Source: JAZDJT01 sp043803845
GTDB taxonomy: Bacteria > Patescibacteriota > Minisyncoccia > Minisyncoccales > GCA-002788555
Direction of reading: 5' to 3'
DNA length: 50,137 nt
Assembly (NCBI GenBank): GCA_043803845.1
Contig: JAZDJT010000006.1
Location: 1-50,137 of the forward strand
The notes under the pieces: generated by a model
Told to the model about the DNA's origin: nothing
Database searches by the model: none
What the model saw: only the letters and a program-made list of their open reading frames with translations
In this document: positions 43,042-48,882 of the stretch, one piece after another
How the letters are laid out: the number at the start of each line of letters is the position of its first letter
How positions within the stretch are numbered: position 1 is the stretch's first letter
Translations under genes and position numbers: made by a program

Positions 43042-43370
43042 AGCACCTGAGAGAATTATTAATCAATTCTCAGCAGAAAAGGCTTACGGTCTCGCTTGAT
43101 AATGTCTTGCAACAATTGACTTTGATCCTTTGAGGATTTTTGATGACAGTAAAACAGTCTCCGATACTTGGAGAATCATTTTTAGGAAGGTTCTCTCCTA
43201 ATGACATTTCTTCTTTGCGACTTAAAGTATCGTTGTAATTCAAAAAATCCTTTCTCCTTACTCTTATTTAGGACGCAAGCCATAAATTCACTTTCGCTAC
43301 ATTGTTAGCGCCTTCTGGACTGATAGGTCTCTGCAGAGAGAATTGTTAATAATTTCTCTCTCTTTTCTTT
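43042..43370 (+). ncRNA. Structured non-coding RNA 1, family unknown
   Basis: About 330 nt from the predicted start to a terminator. A 5' hairpin (43046-43071) is followed by nested long-range pairing: GGCTTACGGTC (43081-43091) with GGACGCAAGCC (43271-43281, 9 of 11 paired), and inside it GGATTTTTGA (43134-43143) with TCAAAAAATCC (43240-43250). Within that domain a TCTCC/GGAGA hairpin has a loop, GATACTT (43163-43169), that exactly complements AAGTATC (43225-43231), a likely pseudoknot. TTAGGA/TCCTAA (43182-43201) and CGCTA/TAGCG (about 43295-43310) add two more hairpins. I see no tmRNA tRNA-like ends, no RNase P core motifs and no SRP loop. Confidence 0.65.
43335..43370 (+). terminator. Terminator of structured RNA 1
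   Basis: AGAGAGAATT (43335-43344) pairs with AATTTCTCTCT (43351-43361), followed by TTTTCTTTTT. The stem sequence is nearly the reverse complement of the 5' hairpin of the same RNA (43046-43071), so the two ends can also pair with each other. Confidence 0.7.
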
Positions 43371-43419
43371 TTAGAACAAATCGAAAAAGAAATTTTTTGG
43401 TTTCAGTAAAAGTTTTTTT

Positions 43420-43449
43420 GACCGAGAATCACGGTCTTTTATTTTTTTT
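43420..43449 (+). terminator. Second intrinsic terminator after RNA 1
   Basis: GACCG (43420-43424) pairs with CGGTC (43432-43436), followed by TTTTATTTTTTTT. It is nearly identical to the hairpin at 43863-43887 after RNA 2. Confidence 0.65.
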
Positions 43450-43499
43450 GAACAATTTCCTGTTGAGTTTACCCCGCCCGATCTTGTGGGGGTTTACTA

Positions 43500-43528
43500 T
43501 TGACATTTTACCTATAAAGTAATATAAT
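43500..43528 (+). promoter_or_regulatory. Consensus sigma-70 promoter of structured RNA 2
   Basis: TTGACA (43500-43505), exactly 17 bases, then TATAAT (43523-43528), again a full match to consensus. The expected start is near 43535. Confidence 0.8.
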
Positions 43529-43534
43529 TTAGAC

Positions 43535-43845
43535 AGCTCTAAAGTTCCAAATACGTGGAGAAAGACTTCTGTCTGTCGCAGAAATAGCAAGGTAGCCGGC
43601 AAAAGGGCGGAGACGTGGTTTTAATACAAGGAAGGAAGCCGATTAGGCAGCCCCTCTAAGGAATATGACAACCTTCAGCGCTTTCCTTTAAAAGGAAGAC
43701 GTAAAGGTACTCGAATCCTTAGCGTCGAAAGGCAATGTGTGTCCTAGAAACCACATCTATCGGGTACCCCCTCTCGCACAACGGAAAAGCATTAATCCGC
43801 CTTGCACTGCAGAGAAAGATAGATTAAAAGTCTTTCTCCTTTTTT
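43535..43845 (+). ncRNA. Structured non-coding RNA 2, family unknown
   Basis: About 310 nt. GGAGAAAGACT near the 5' end (43557-43567) is an exact complement of AGTCTTTCTCC at the 3' end (43829-43839), giving an 11-bp closing stem. The same 3' strand is also the right arm of the terminator hairpin, so the two folds exclude each other. Inside, GTGGTTT (43615-43621) pairs with AAACCAC (43748-43754) and CTAAGGA (43656-43662) pairs with TCCTTAG (43716-43722). A TTTCC/GGAAG-type hairpin (about 43682-43698) and a GTC-GAAA-GGC tetraloop hairpin (about 43724-43733) are also visible. No sizeable ORF is present. It does not show the conserved cores of RNase P RNA or tmRNA that I would recognise. Confidence 0.65.
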
Positions 43846-43848
43846 TTC
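43812..43848 (+). terminator. Terminator of structured RNA 2
   Basis: GAGAAAGA (43812-43819) pairs with TCTTTCTC (43831-43838) across an 11-base loop, followed by CTTTTTTTT. This is a classic intrinsic terminator and sets the strand of RNA 2. Confidence 0.8.
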
Positions 43849-43862
43849 AACATCCTTTTTTT

Positions 43863-43887
43863 GACCGAGAATCTCGGTCTTTTATTT
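43863..43887 (+). terminator. Second intrinsic terminator after RNA 2
   Basis: GACCGA (43863-43868) pairs with TCGGTC (43874-43879), followed by TTTTATTTT. It matches the 43420 hairpin in stem and tail, differing in the loop. Confidence 0.65.
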
Positions 43888-43954
43888 TAGACTAGTGTGG
43901 TAAGACAGTGATTTTTCTTTTTGTACCTCCACATTCGTGATATGATAGAAATCA

Positions 43955-44074
43955 ATGGGCTAACGCCCATGGCTTGCGTACCTTCAAAATTTTTCTTTGT
44001 AAAATTTTGAGATTTGTGTATTTTTCTCCGCTACGCTCCGGGCTTGCCTTGTTTCTACGGGCTTACGCCCGTAG
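43955..44074 (+). repeat. REP-like hairpin cluster upstream of the 44101 gene
   Basis: Two GC-rich hairpins lie in direct orientation: ATGGGC-TAAC-GCCCAT (43955-43970) followed by GGCTTG, and CTACGGGC-TTAC-GCCCGTAG (44055-44074) followed by TCTTGG. Between them are a perfect 10-bp AT stem (TCAAAATTTT 43984-43993 with 44001-44010) and CTCCGCTACGCTCCGGGCTTG. This resembles REP/MITE-type mobile hairpins mobilised by IS200/IS605-like Y1 transposases, but no transposase is in the window. Confidence 0.5.
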
Positions 44075-44100
44075 TCTTGGAGCAAGAAAATATAAACATT

Positions 44101-44439
44101 ATGGAAGAACAAGATAATGAAAGTTATAGCCAACCGACGAAATATTTAAAGTTTTTTCTGATATTGATAAGCATTCTTTGCCTTATCTCCTCAACTCTTA
44201 CAGTTAAAAACTCTACCGGATTGACTTTCGCAGAGAATTTATCAACCGGCAAACTCTACATCACCAAGGATGCCTGTTTTTCAATTTGGCTTATCTCCTG
44301 TTTAAGTCTTTTTAGTTTTATCTTGGCGATTTTTAATTTTAGAAGAACGAAAATATTGGTCGTCTTTTTGATAATCGGATTGTTTCTATTGCTGTTTTCT
44401 CAAAACGCTCCGTTAGTAAAAGTTTGCATTCCTGACTAA
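44101..44439 (+). CDS. Three-helix membrane protein, unknown function
   Basis: A 112-residue protein starting MEEQDNESYSQPTKYLKFF. The frame is open upstream to 44014 but that part lies in the REP-like hairpins, so ATG 44101 is the likely start. Three hydrophobic segments are visible (about 15-38, 60-84, 88-108), with a polar loop, TVKNSTGLTFAENLSTGKLYITKDA, that is probably outside. No family recognised. There is no clear SD. It stands alone between the RNA/repeat region and the first cupin gene. Confidence 0.6.
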   Translation: MEEQDNESYSQPTKYLKFFLILISILCLISSTLTVKNSTGLTFAENLSTGKLYITKDACFSIWLISCLSLFSFILAIFNFRRTKILVVFLIIGLFLLLFSQNAPLVKVCIPD

Positions 44440-44448
44440 AGAAGGCAG

Positions 44449-44476
44449 TTGGACTATCTAAAAGAAAAATTATAAA
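44449..44476 (+). promoter_or_regulatory. Promoter upstream of the first cupin gene
   Basis: TTGGAC (44449-44454), a 16-base spacer and TATAAA (44471-44476), 29 bases before the ATG at 44505. Confidence 0.45.
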
Positions 44477-44504
44477 ATACGGTTTACGTGAAATATAGAA
44501 ATAT

Positions 44505-44870
44505 ATGAAAAAAACTTTCCCTAAATTGAGTTTACCGATAAATCAAAAAAGGGTAAAGCCAAATAGAGACCCGTGCGGACTGATCAGGGAGCTTTATCAT
44601 TCTGCCAATTTAAGTATTGCCCATAATACCATTGTTGACTGCGCCAGGGAACATCTGCACAGCAAGATTGATGAGACTTACTATGTTTTAAAAGGTAAGG
44701 GACAGTTGGTAATAAATAAGAATAAATTAGAGATAAGGGAAGGCGATATTATTCCTGTCGAAAAGAATAACTGGCACTACCTGAAAAAAACTAACGACGA
44801 ACCTCTTGAGGTTTTGGTCATAACTTACCCCCGCTACAACCCGAAAGATTTGTTTTTAACCGGACATTAG
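44505..44870 (+). CDS. Cupin domain protein (copy 1)
   Basis: A 121-residue single-domain cupin. The metal-binding motif 1 reads AREHLHSKIDETYYVLKGKGQLVIN, with two histidines and a glutamate, and motif 2 reads EGDIIPVEKNNWHYLKK, with one histidine. These would bind one metal ion. Function is unknown; small cupins include isomerases, dioxygenases and regulators. A paralogue lies at 46492, sharing DPCGLIRELY/DPCGLLRELC, the cupin core and YPRYNPKDLF/HPKYIPEDLI. It ends just before a double-hairpin terminator. Confidence 0.85.
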   Translation: MKKTFPKLSLPINQKRVKPNRDPCGLIRELYHSANLSIAHNTIVDCAREHLHSKIDETYYVLKGKGQLVINKNKLEIREGDIIPVEKNNWHYLKKTNDEPLEVLVITYPRYNPKDLFLTGH

Positions 44871-44892
44871 ACTATAATGTCCTTAAAGATAA

Positions 44893-44970
44893 GAGAGTAA
44901 GAAATTACTCTCAAAATCCTCCTCTCGATAACTGACTTATGCCAGCGGTTGAGAGGAGGTCTTTATTTTT
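44893..44970 (+). terminator. Double hairpin and terminator after cupin copy 1
   Basis: GAGAGTAA-GAAA-TTACTCTC (44893-44912) is a perfect 8-bp stem with a GAAA tetraloop. It is followed by CCTCCTCTC (44918-44926) pairing with GAGAGGAGG (44951-44959), whose inner bases AACTG/CGGTT extend the stem, then CTTTATTTTT. The second hairpin is a strong intrinsic terminator. Confidence 0.75.
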
Positions 44971-44980
44971 GACAATTTAT

Positions 44981-45014
44981 AAAAAAGGCCCTTTGCTCTT
45001 TTTAGCTCGGGCCC
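44981..45014 (-). terminator. Terminator of the - strand accessory pair
   Basis: On the - strand, GGCCC (plus-strand 45013-45009) pairs with GGGCC (44991-44987) and is followed by TTTTTT (44986-44981). It lies 12 bases after the zinc-ribbon gene stop. A self-complementary CTCGGGCCCGAG overlaps the upstream arm and could form an alternative hairpin. Confidence 0.6.
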
Positions 45015-45025
45015 GAGGGGTTATA

Positions 45026-45208
45026 TTATTTTTCTTCGTCGAGTAATATTTTCAGTATTGTAGCTATCTGTAGCTTTCGGCTTTTTCCTTCGAATCTTAA
45101 TTTCCAGCAGTCGAGGCAGATAAGAATTTCTAAAATGGCTCCATTCGGGAACACTACTTTAATTGGCTTGACGGCAAGAGTAATGTCACCACACAGATCG
45201 CACCACAT
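45026..45208 (-). CDS. Small zinc-ribbon-like protein
   Basis: A 60-residue protein from ATG 45208 (MWCDLCGDITLAVKPIKVVFPNGAILEILICLDCWKLRFEG); a GTG at 45217 is an alternative start. Two CxxC pairs, CDLC and CLDC, separated by 26 residues, fit a four-cysteine zinc ribbon. The remainder is a short helix with basic residues, then IATILKILLDEEK. A nucleic-acid or protein-binding role is possible. It overlaps the end of the upstream membrane-protein gene and probably depends on it for translation. Confidence 0.6.
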   Translation of the reverse strand: MWCDLCGDITLAVKPIKVVFPNGAILEILICLDCWKLRFEGKSRKLQIATILKILLDEEK

Positions 45209-45443
45209 TCTTATCACCGTTTACGGAAGTGATTAGAGCTACCGCAACGAAGATAGTCAAAGCGACCATGAAAGACAGGATGTAGAAACATTGCCAAAGC
45301 CTAGGTACAAAACACCAGAATATGATGTCTTTTTCCATCATCTTTGCTATCAGTTCAAAAAAGTAATAGCATGGTATGATTATCGCCAGCGATAGTCCTG
45401 CAGAAAATGCACTAGCAGCTAATATTTTACCCATTGTTTTCAA
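45186..45443 (-). CDS. Two-helix membrane protein with TTG start
   Basis: An 85-residue protein with two hydrophobic segments (about 7-32 and 50-72). The start TTG 45443 is chosen because AAAGGAG (plus-strand 45455-45449) lies five bases upstream; the in-frame ATG at 45434 would be 14 bases from it. The C-terminus (ITSVNGDKNVVRSVW) is hydrophilic. No family recognised. It is first in a two-gene - strand unit with a promoter at 45563-45535. Confidence 0.6.
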   Translation of the reverse strand: MKTMGKILAASAFSAGLSLAIIIPCYYFFELIAKMMEKDIIFWCFVPRLWQCFYILSFMVALTIFVAVALITSVNGDKNVVRSVW

Positions 45444-45534
45444 TCACTCTCCTTTTGATATATTGGTTCTTTAACCCCCCTCCTCTTTAAGAATATTGAT
45501 TTTCCGAAGCCTCTTTATTAAAGACACTATTTTT

Positions 45535-45563
45535 ATAGTAGCACATAAATTGAATTACGTCAA
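45535..45563 (-). promoter_or_regulatory. Promoter of the - strand accessory pair
   Basis: On the - strand, TTGACG (45563-45558), 17 bases, then TACTAT (45540-45535). The leader to the TTG start would be about 85 nt and contains a GAGGAGGGGGG run. Confidence 0.5.
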
Positions 45564-45648
45564 ATAAATCGGTTCACCTTTTTTAAAAGAGGAAATTGGG
45601 TTCTGCTATCAATCAAAAAAGCGCTTGAATCTAAAAAGCGCCGCCATA

Positions 45649-45678
45649 TTGACTAATCTTTTCTTGTGTGCTTATAAT
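45649..45678 (+). promoter_or_regulatory. Promoter of the 45707 gene
   Basis: TTGACT (45649-45654), an 18-base spacer and an exact TATAAT (45673-45678). Transcription should start near 45685. This rules out the upstream GTG at 45668 as the start codon. Confidence 0.6.
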
Positions 45679-45706
45679 CAAAACAGCTCTTACGGAGGTG
45701 GTTAGA

Positions 45707-46216
45707 TTGGAAAATATCGAGGAGATAAGGAAAAAAGTCAGACAGATGGTAGATAAAGCTGGTAATCATGTGGAAAAGGGCATAGAAGACCTCGTAATAG
45801 GTCTTCAGTGGCTAAAAATAGCTACCAAGAGTTCTTGTGAAGGACACTTGACTCATGGAGGAAAATATCCTTGGATAGATGTGTCTTTTTCCGAGGCGGA
45901 AAAAATCTGCCAGATAGTTTTCTGGCAAAACAAATCGCAGACATCCTCTAAAGCGCAGAACAGAAATACATGGATTATTCGACCAGGTGTATTCCTAAGA
46001 TTGATTCCGGAGAATAGAAACCTACCCTTGGAAAGACTGCAAAAATTTGCTCAAGAATTCGGTCTCGCGTTGCAGAGAATCCGTATTGAATTGTCAGAAG
46101 GAAAACCCTTCCAGCTAGAAACTATCAGCATGTCTCTTCCAAATATAGAGAACATAGAGACATGCTTTTTTATTTTCAATAATCTCTCTTTTTGTTTATT
46201 TTTTAAATTTTGTTAA
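45707..46216 (+). CDS. Hypothetical protein with CEGH motif; terminator inside the 3' end
   Basis: A protein of up to 169 residues from TTG 45707 (read MENIEEIRKKVRQM). GGAGG (45694-45698) lies eight bases upstream and the promoter lies before it, so this start is well supported. The core reads IATKSSCEGHLTHGGKYPWIDVSF, with a Cys-Glu-Gly-His motif I have no function for, and then IIRPGVFLRLIPENRNLPLERLQKFAQEFG. The last 30 codons run through a perfect terminator hairpin (46128-46171) to a stop at 46216. Those codons encode an odd hydrophobic tail. A frameshift or lost stop is likely. A one-base shift would end the protein at 46117. Confidence 0.6.
   Translation: MENIEEIRKKVRQMVDKAGNHVEKGIEDLVIGLQWLKIATKSSCEGHLTHGGKYPWIDVSFSEAEKICQIVFWQNKSQTSSKAQNRNTWIIRPGVFLRLIPENRNLPLERLQKFAQEFGLALQRIRIELSEGKPFQLETISMSLPNIENIETCFFIFNNLSFCLFFKFC
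46128..46171 (+). terminator. Intrinsic terminator inside the 3' end of the 45707 ORF
   Basis: GCATGTCTCT (46128-46137) pairs perfectly with AGAGACATGC (46156-46165), followed by TTTTTTATTTT. The in-frame stop is 45 bases further on. Confidence 0.8.
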
Positions 46217-46250
46217 TATTAGATAAGGATAAATAATTAATAGAAAAAAT

Positions 46251-46472
46251 ATGAAAAACAAAATTATATTTATAACTATCGTAGTAATAATTTTAATCAT
46301 AATTGGTTTTATTTGGTATATCTATTCAACTCCTAGCAGAAACGGCTCTAATGACTCTTGTCAGGACCTTTGTGGCGACGGGATTTGCCAGGAGGTCGTC
46401 TGCGCGGCAATTGGCTGTCCCTGCGCTGAAAGTTCAAAAAATTGTCCGCTGGATTGCCCACCCTCATTATAG
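46251..46472 (+). CDS. Membrane-anchored cysteine-rich peptide
   Basis: A 73-residue protein with one N-terminal helix (about 5-26) and a short secreted domain of 8 cysteines. CQDLCGDGICQEVVC and CPCAESSKNCPLDC resemble the CGDGxC ... NCPxDC motif of extracellular cysteine-rich repeats. It probably forms disulfides outside the cell. No catalytic motif. It lies between the terminator of the previous unit and cupin copy 2. The cysteine region is in the style of the anchored protein at 47714. Confidence 0.7.
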   Translation: MKNKIIFITIVVIILIIIGFIWYIYSTPSRNGSNDSCQDLCGDGICQEVVCAAIGCPCAESSKNCPLDCPPSL

Positions 46473-46491
46473 TGAAAACCACTCTCCTTAA

Positions 46492-46839
46492 ATGACTAAA
46501 AAGATAAACAAAAAGGACGTCAAGCCGAAAATAGACCCTTGCGGATTGCTAAGAGAGCTTTGTAATTCAGAAAATGTCAGCATCGCTCATGATACCGTTC
46601 TGGGCACCGCCAAGGAGCATATGCACCATCAGATGGAAGAAATATATTACGTAGAAAAAGGTGAAGGACAATTGGTTATTGACAAGGAAATTTTAGATAT
46701 CACAGAAGGGGATTTAATCCCAATTCCTAAAAATACCTGGCACTACCTAAAGAAAATAGCTGGTAAAAACCTTGAAGTTTTGGTTATAACTCATCCAAAA
46801 TACATTCCTGAGGATTTAATTTTAAAGAAAAATAAATAA
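46492..46839 (+). CDS. Cupin domain protein (copy 2)
   Basis: A 115-residue cupin paralogous to the 44505 gene. Motif 1 is AKEHMHHQMEEIYYVEKGEGQLVID and motif 2 is EGDLIPIPKNTWHYLKK, keeping the histidines and glutamate for metal binding. The start is MTKKINKKDVKPKIDPCGLLREL. The two copies are separated by 1.6 kb of unrelated small genes, so they are not a simple tandem repeat. Function unknown. It precedes the 46850 gene by 10 bases. Confidence 0.85.
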   Translation: MTKKINKKDVKPKIDPCGLLRELCNSENVSIAHDTVLGTAKEHMHHQMEEIYYVEKGEGQLVIDKEILDITEGDLIPIPKNTWHYLKKIAGKNLEVLVITHPKYIPEDLILKKNK

Positions 46840-46849
46840 AAAATAAAAC

Positions 46850-47404
46850 ATGGAAATATCGAAAAAATTACCGCAATTTAATGAAGAAAAGGTTTTAATT
46901 ATCACCGTCGGAGGATTAGAGATGAAGTTTTATTTGGCTCAAGATGGTGTTATCGAAGAGGTATCAGAATTTAAGTTGTCTCGGCCTCAATTCAAAGATA
47001 AACCTGGTTTTTTTATGTCGCGAGGCACAAATAAAGTTTTTCGAGCAAGTTCTGTTGAATTGCCAATAAAAAGAAAATTGGAAAAAAGTTTCTTGGAAAA
47101 TTTTAGGAAAATTATCCAACGTATCTTTAATAAAAACATCGATAGTGAAAAAAAAATAGACTATCTATATATTTTTTCACCGCCACACCTTTTTAATAAA
47201 GTGAAAGAAGAATTACCAGTAGCTTTTTCAAGAAAAGTAAAAAAGTATTTTAAGGGCGATTATTTCCACAAACACCCTTTCGAAATATTAGGAGAAATAG
47301 AAAAAGCAAAGAGAGGACCTACCACCTTTGCAAGAGAAGAGGAAGAGAAAATCTTTAAGGAATCGGAGCAGGCAAGAAAATTTTCAAGAGGCAGAAAACG
47401 ATAA
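46850..47404 (+). CDS. Hypothetical protein, possibly Host_attach/BaeRF-like
   Basis: A 184-residue soluble protein. The first strand EEKVLIITVGGLEMKFYLAQDGVIEEVSEF and the later YLYIFSPPHLFNKVKEELPVAFSRKVKKYFKGDYFHKHPFEILGEI are arranged like the Host_attach/BaeRF group, whose members have an APPRFL-type strand and a later KDL/HP motif. That resemblance is by eye and weak. The C-terminus is highly charged (REEEEKIFKESEQARKFSRGRKR). It is preceded by cupin copy 2 and followed by a LiaI-like membrane protein. Confidence 0.45.
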   Translation: MEISKKLPQFNEEKVLIITVGGLEMKFYLAQDGVIEEVSEFKLSRPQFKDKPGFFMSRGTNKVFRASSVELPIKRKLEKSFLENFRKIIQRIFNKNIDSEKKIDYLYIFSPPHLFNKVKEELPVAFSRKVKKYFKGDYFHKHPFEILGEIEKAKRGPTTFAREEEEKIFKESEQARKFSRGRKR

Positions 47405-47456
47405 TTATCTAAAAATTTTTAATTTAAAAGGTCAAAAAAAAATAATTTTTTTTAAA

Positions 47457-47699
47457 ATGACCGCTCGTCGGTCAAAAAAAATGATAGTAGGAGCTTTCAT
47501 AATAATTTTGGGAATAATTCTCTTGCTGAAAAATATCGGAATTTTAACTGATAGCGTCTGGGATGTTTTTTGGAGCATCTTTTGGCCATCGCTGGTAATA
47601 GCTATAGGACTGAGCATGATATTTCCAAAAGGGAAGTGGTACCATTGCTGTGGTATGAACTGGGGTAAAGAAAAGGAAAAAGAAGACATAAAAAAGTAA
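47457..47699 (+). CDS. LiaI/LiaF-like two-helix membrane protein
   Basis: An 80-residue protein starting MTARRSKKMIVGAFIIILGIILLLKNIGILTDSVWDVFWSIFWPSLVIAIGLSMIF. The G-IILGIILLLKNIG, W and WPSLVIAIGL pattern is that of the LiaI/LiaF transmembrane region (DUF5668 type), found in envelope-stress membrane proteins. It ends in a cysteine- and lysine-rich tail (WYHCCGMNWGKEKEKEDIKK). The frame is open upstream to 47328 inside the previous gene, but ATG 47457 fits the domain start. Partners such as LiaRS are not nearby. Confidence 0.65.
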   Translation: MTARRSKKMIVGAFIIILGIILLLKNIGILTDSVWDVFWSIFWPSLVIAIGLSMIFPKGKWYHCCGMNWGKEKEKEDIKK

Positions 47700-47713
47700 A
47701 GAAGGTAAAAACT

Positions 47714-48796
47714 ATGAAAGTTATTTTTATAGTAATCATTGTTTTAATTCTGGTCGCTGGCTTTCTATCTTATCAATACTGGTGGTTGCCGCAGCAAAAA
47801 ACAAAAGAAGGAGGGGGGACTACTTTACAGGAAAAATCATGCCTTGACTCCGGAGGCAGCATTTCTACTTCATTATGCTGTAAAACTGCCGCTGATTTTC
47901 CTAATACTTGCACTATCGACGCCTGCGGCTGTTCAGCTGACAACAGCCATCAGGTTAAAATCTGTAATTGTGGCACCGATAAATGTTTTAATGGTAATAA
48001 ATGTACAAACATAGCGGTGACTAAAGATAATACTTCTGGATGGAAAACTTATAAGAATAGTACTTACAATTTCGAATTAAAATATCCCAATAATTGGTAC
48101 TACCACATTAGCGATTTCAGCGAAGTAAAACGTCAAATGATATGCTTCAACCCCCAAGAACTAAGCGAGGACGACTGCTCTGTCCCTTTAATCATAGATT
48201 GGGATAACTTATTAGAGAGCATGTATAATACCGCTAAAAATAATTTTCAAAAGGATGCTACTATCAAAGAATCGACTTTGTCTGTCGGCGGCGTCCAAGC
48301 TAAAGTCATTGACGTCACAGCCCAAACCGGCATCATCAAAACAATTTTCTTTGAGAAAAATGACGTAGTCTATAATTTTGCCATGGAAGCGGGGCATGAA
48401 TCATACTTCGGTAATATGGTATCTAGCTTTAAATTCAATGAGGTAAAGGTAATAAATGGCTTTATTGAGGGTTCTTTGAGCTATCCCAGCGAGTTTATTC
48501 CTGAAGACATGGTCATCTGCGCTGAAAATACCATCACCAAAAAATCCTATTGCGCTGAAGAGCATCTAGATAACGACAAATACACTTATAAAATAGGCTA
48601 CAAAATCGAAGTACCAGCAGGAGAATATCTTGTTTACGCCTACCTTCCAGACGATAAAGATTATAAAGCTTATTATTCGGAGTTTGTTACCTGCGGTTTT
48701 GATATCAAATGCCCTTCTCACGAACCAATAAAAGTTACCGTTCAGGCCAATAAGACCAGTGCTAATATAGACCCGCAAGACTGGTACAATCAATAA
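47714..48796 (+). CDS. Membrane-anchored cysteine-rich protein with PsbP-like domain
   Basis: A 360-residue exported protein with an N-terminal anchor (about 3-20). A cysteine-rich region (about 43-97) contains CCKTAADFPNTCTIDACGC and CNCGTDKCFNGNKC. A PsbP/MOG1-like alpha-beta domain follows (about 108-245), beginning GWKTYKNSTYNFELKYPNNWYY and ending GNMVSSFKF. A C-terminal beta domain (INGFIEGSLSYPSEFIPEDMVICAEN ... AGEYLVYAYLPDD) looks immunoglobulin- or CarboxypepD-reg-like. It is probably a surface protein. The reading assigns folds only; no activity is implied. RBS-like AGAAGG lies 8 bases before the ATG. Confidence 0.65.
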   Translation: MKVIFIVIIVLILVAGFLSYQYWWLPQQKTKEGGGTTLQEKSCLDSGGSISTSLCCKTAADFPNTCTIDACGCSADNSHQVKICNCGTDKCFNGNKCTNIAVTKDNTSGWKTYKNSTYNFELKYPNNWYYHISDFSEVKRQMICFNPQELSEDDCSVPLIIDWDNLLESMYNTAKNNFQKDATIKESTLSVGGVQAKVIDVTAQTGIIKTIFFEKNDVVYNFAMEAGHESYFGNMVSSFKFNEVKVINGFIEGSLSYPSEFIPEDMVICAENTITKKSYCAEEHLDNDKYTYKIGYKIEVPAGEYLVYAYLPDDKDYKAYYSEFVTCGFDIKCPSHEPIKVTVQANKTSANIDPQDWYNQ

Positions 48797-48825
48797 ATTA
48801 AGGGCGTCATTTTAAGAATTAGACC

Positions 48826-48854
48826 TTGACGATAAAACTTAAATGTGATATAAA
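48826..48854 (+). promoter_or_regulatory. Promoter of the 48883 gene
   Basis: TTGACG (48826-48831), 17 bases, then TATAAA (48849-48854). The start is expected near 48861, leaving a 22-nt leader that holds the SD site. Confidence 0.6.
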
Positions 48855-48882
48855 AGGGCAGCACAAAAGGAGTGAATGAATA

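Noticed and set aside
43091..43202. A 43-codon - strand ORF and a 35-codon + strand ORF inside RNA 1
   Set aside because: Both lie within the strongly paired region, have no SD or recognisable motif, and are short enough to occur by chance.
43591..43606. GEMM-I (c-di-GMP riboswitch)-like AAGGTAGCCGGC
   Set aside because: Only this short segment resembles the riboswitch. The rest of the aptamer consensus is missing and no gene follows directly.
43042..43845. RNA 1 or RNA 2 as RNase P RNA, tmRNA, SRP RNA or 6S RNA
   Set aside because: I looked for the RNase P core (GAGGAAAGUC and ACAGAA...GGCUUA), tmRNA tRNA-like ends with a T-arm and tag ORF, the SRP GGAAG...AGCAGCC loop and a 6S rod. None was convincing on either strand. 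A divergent member cannot be excluded without a covariance search.
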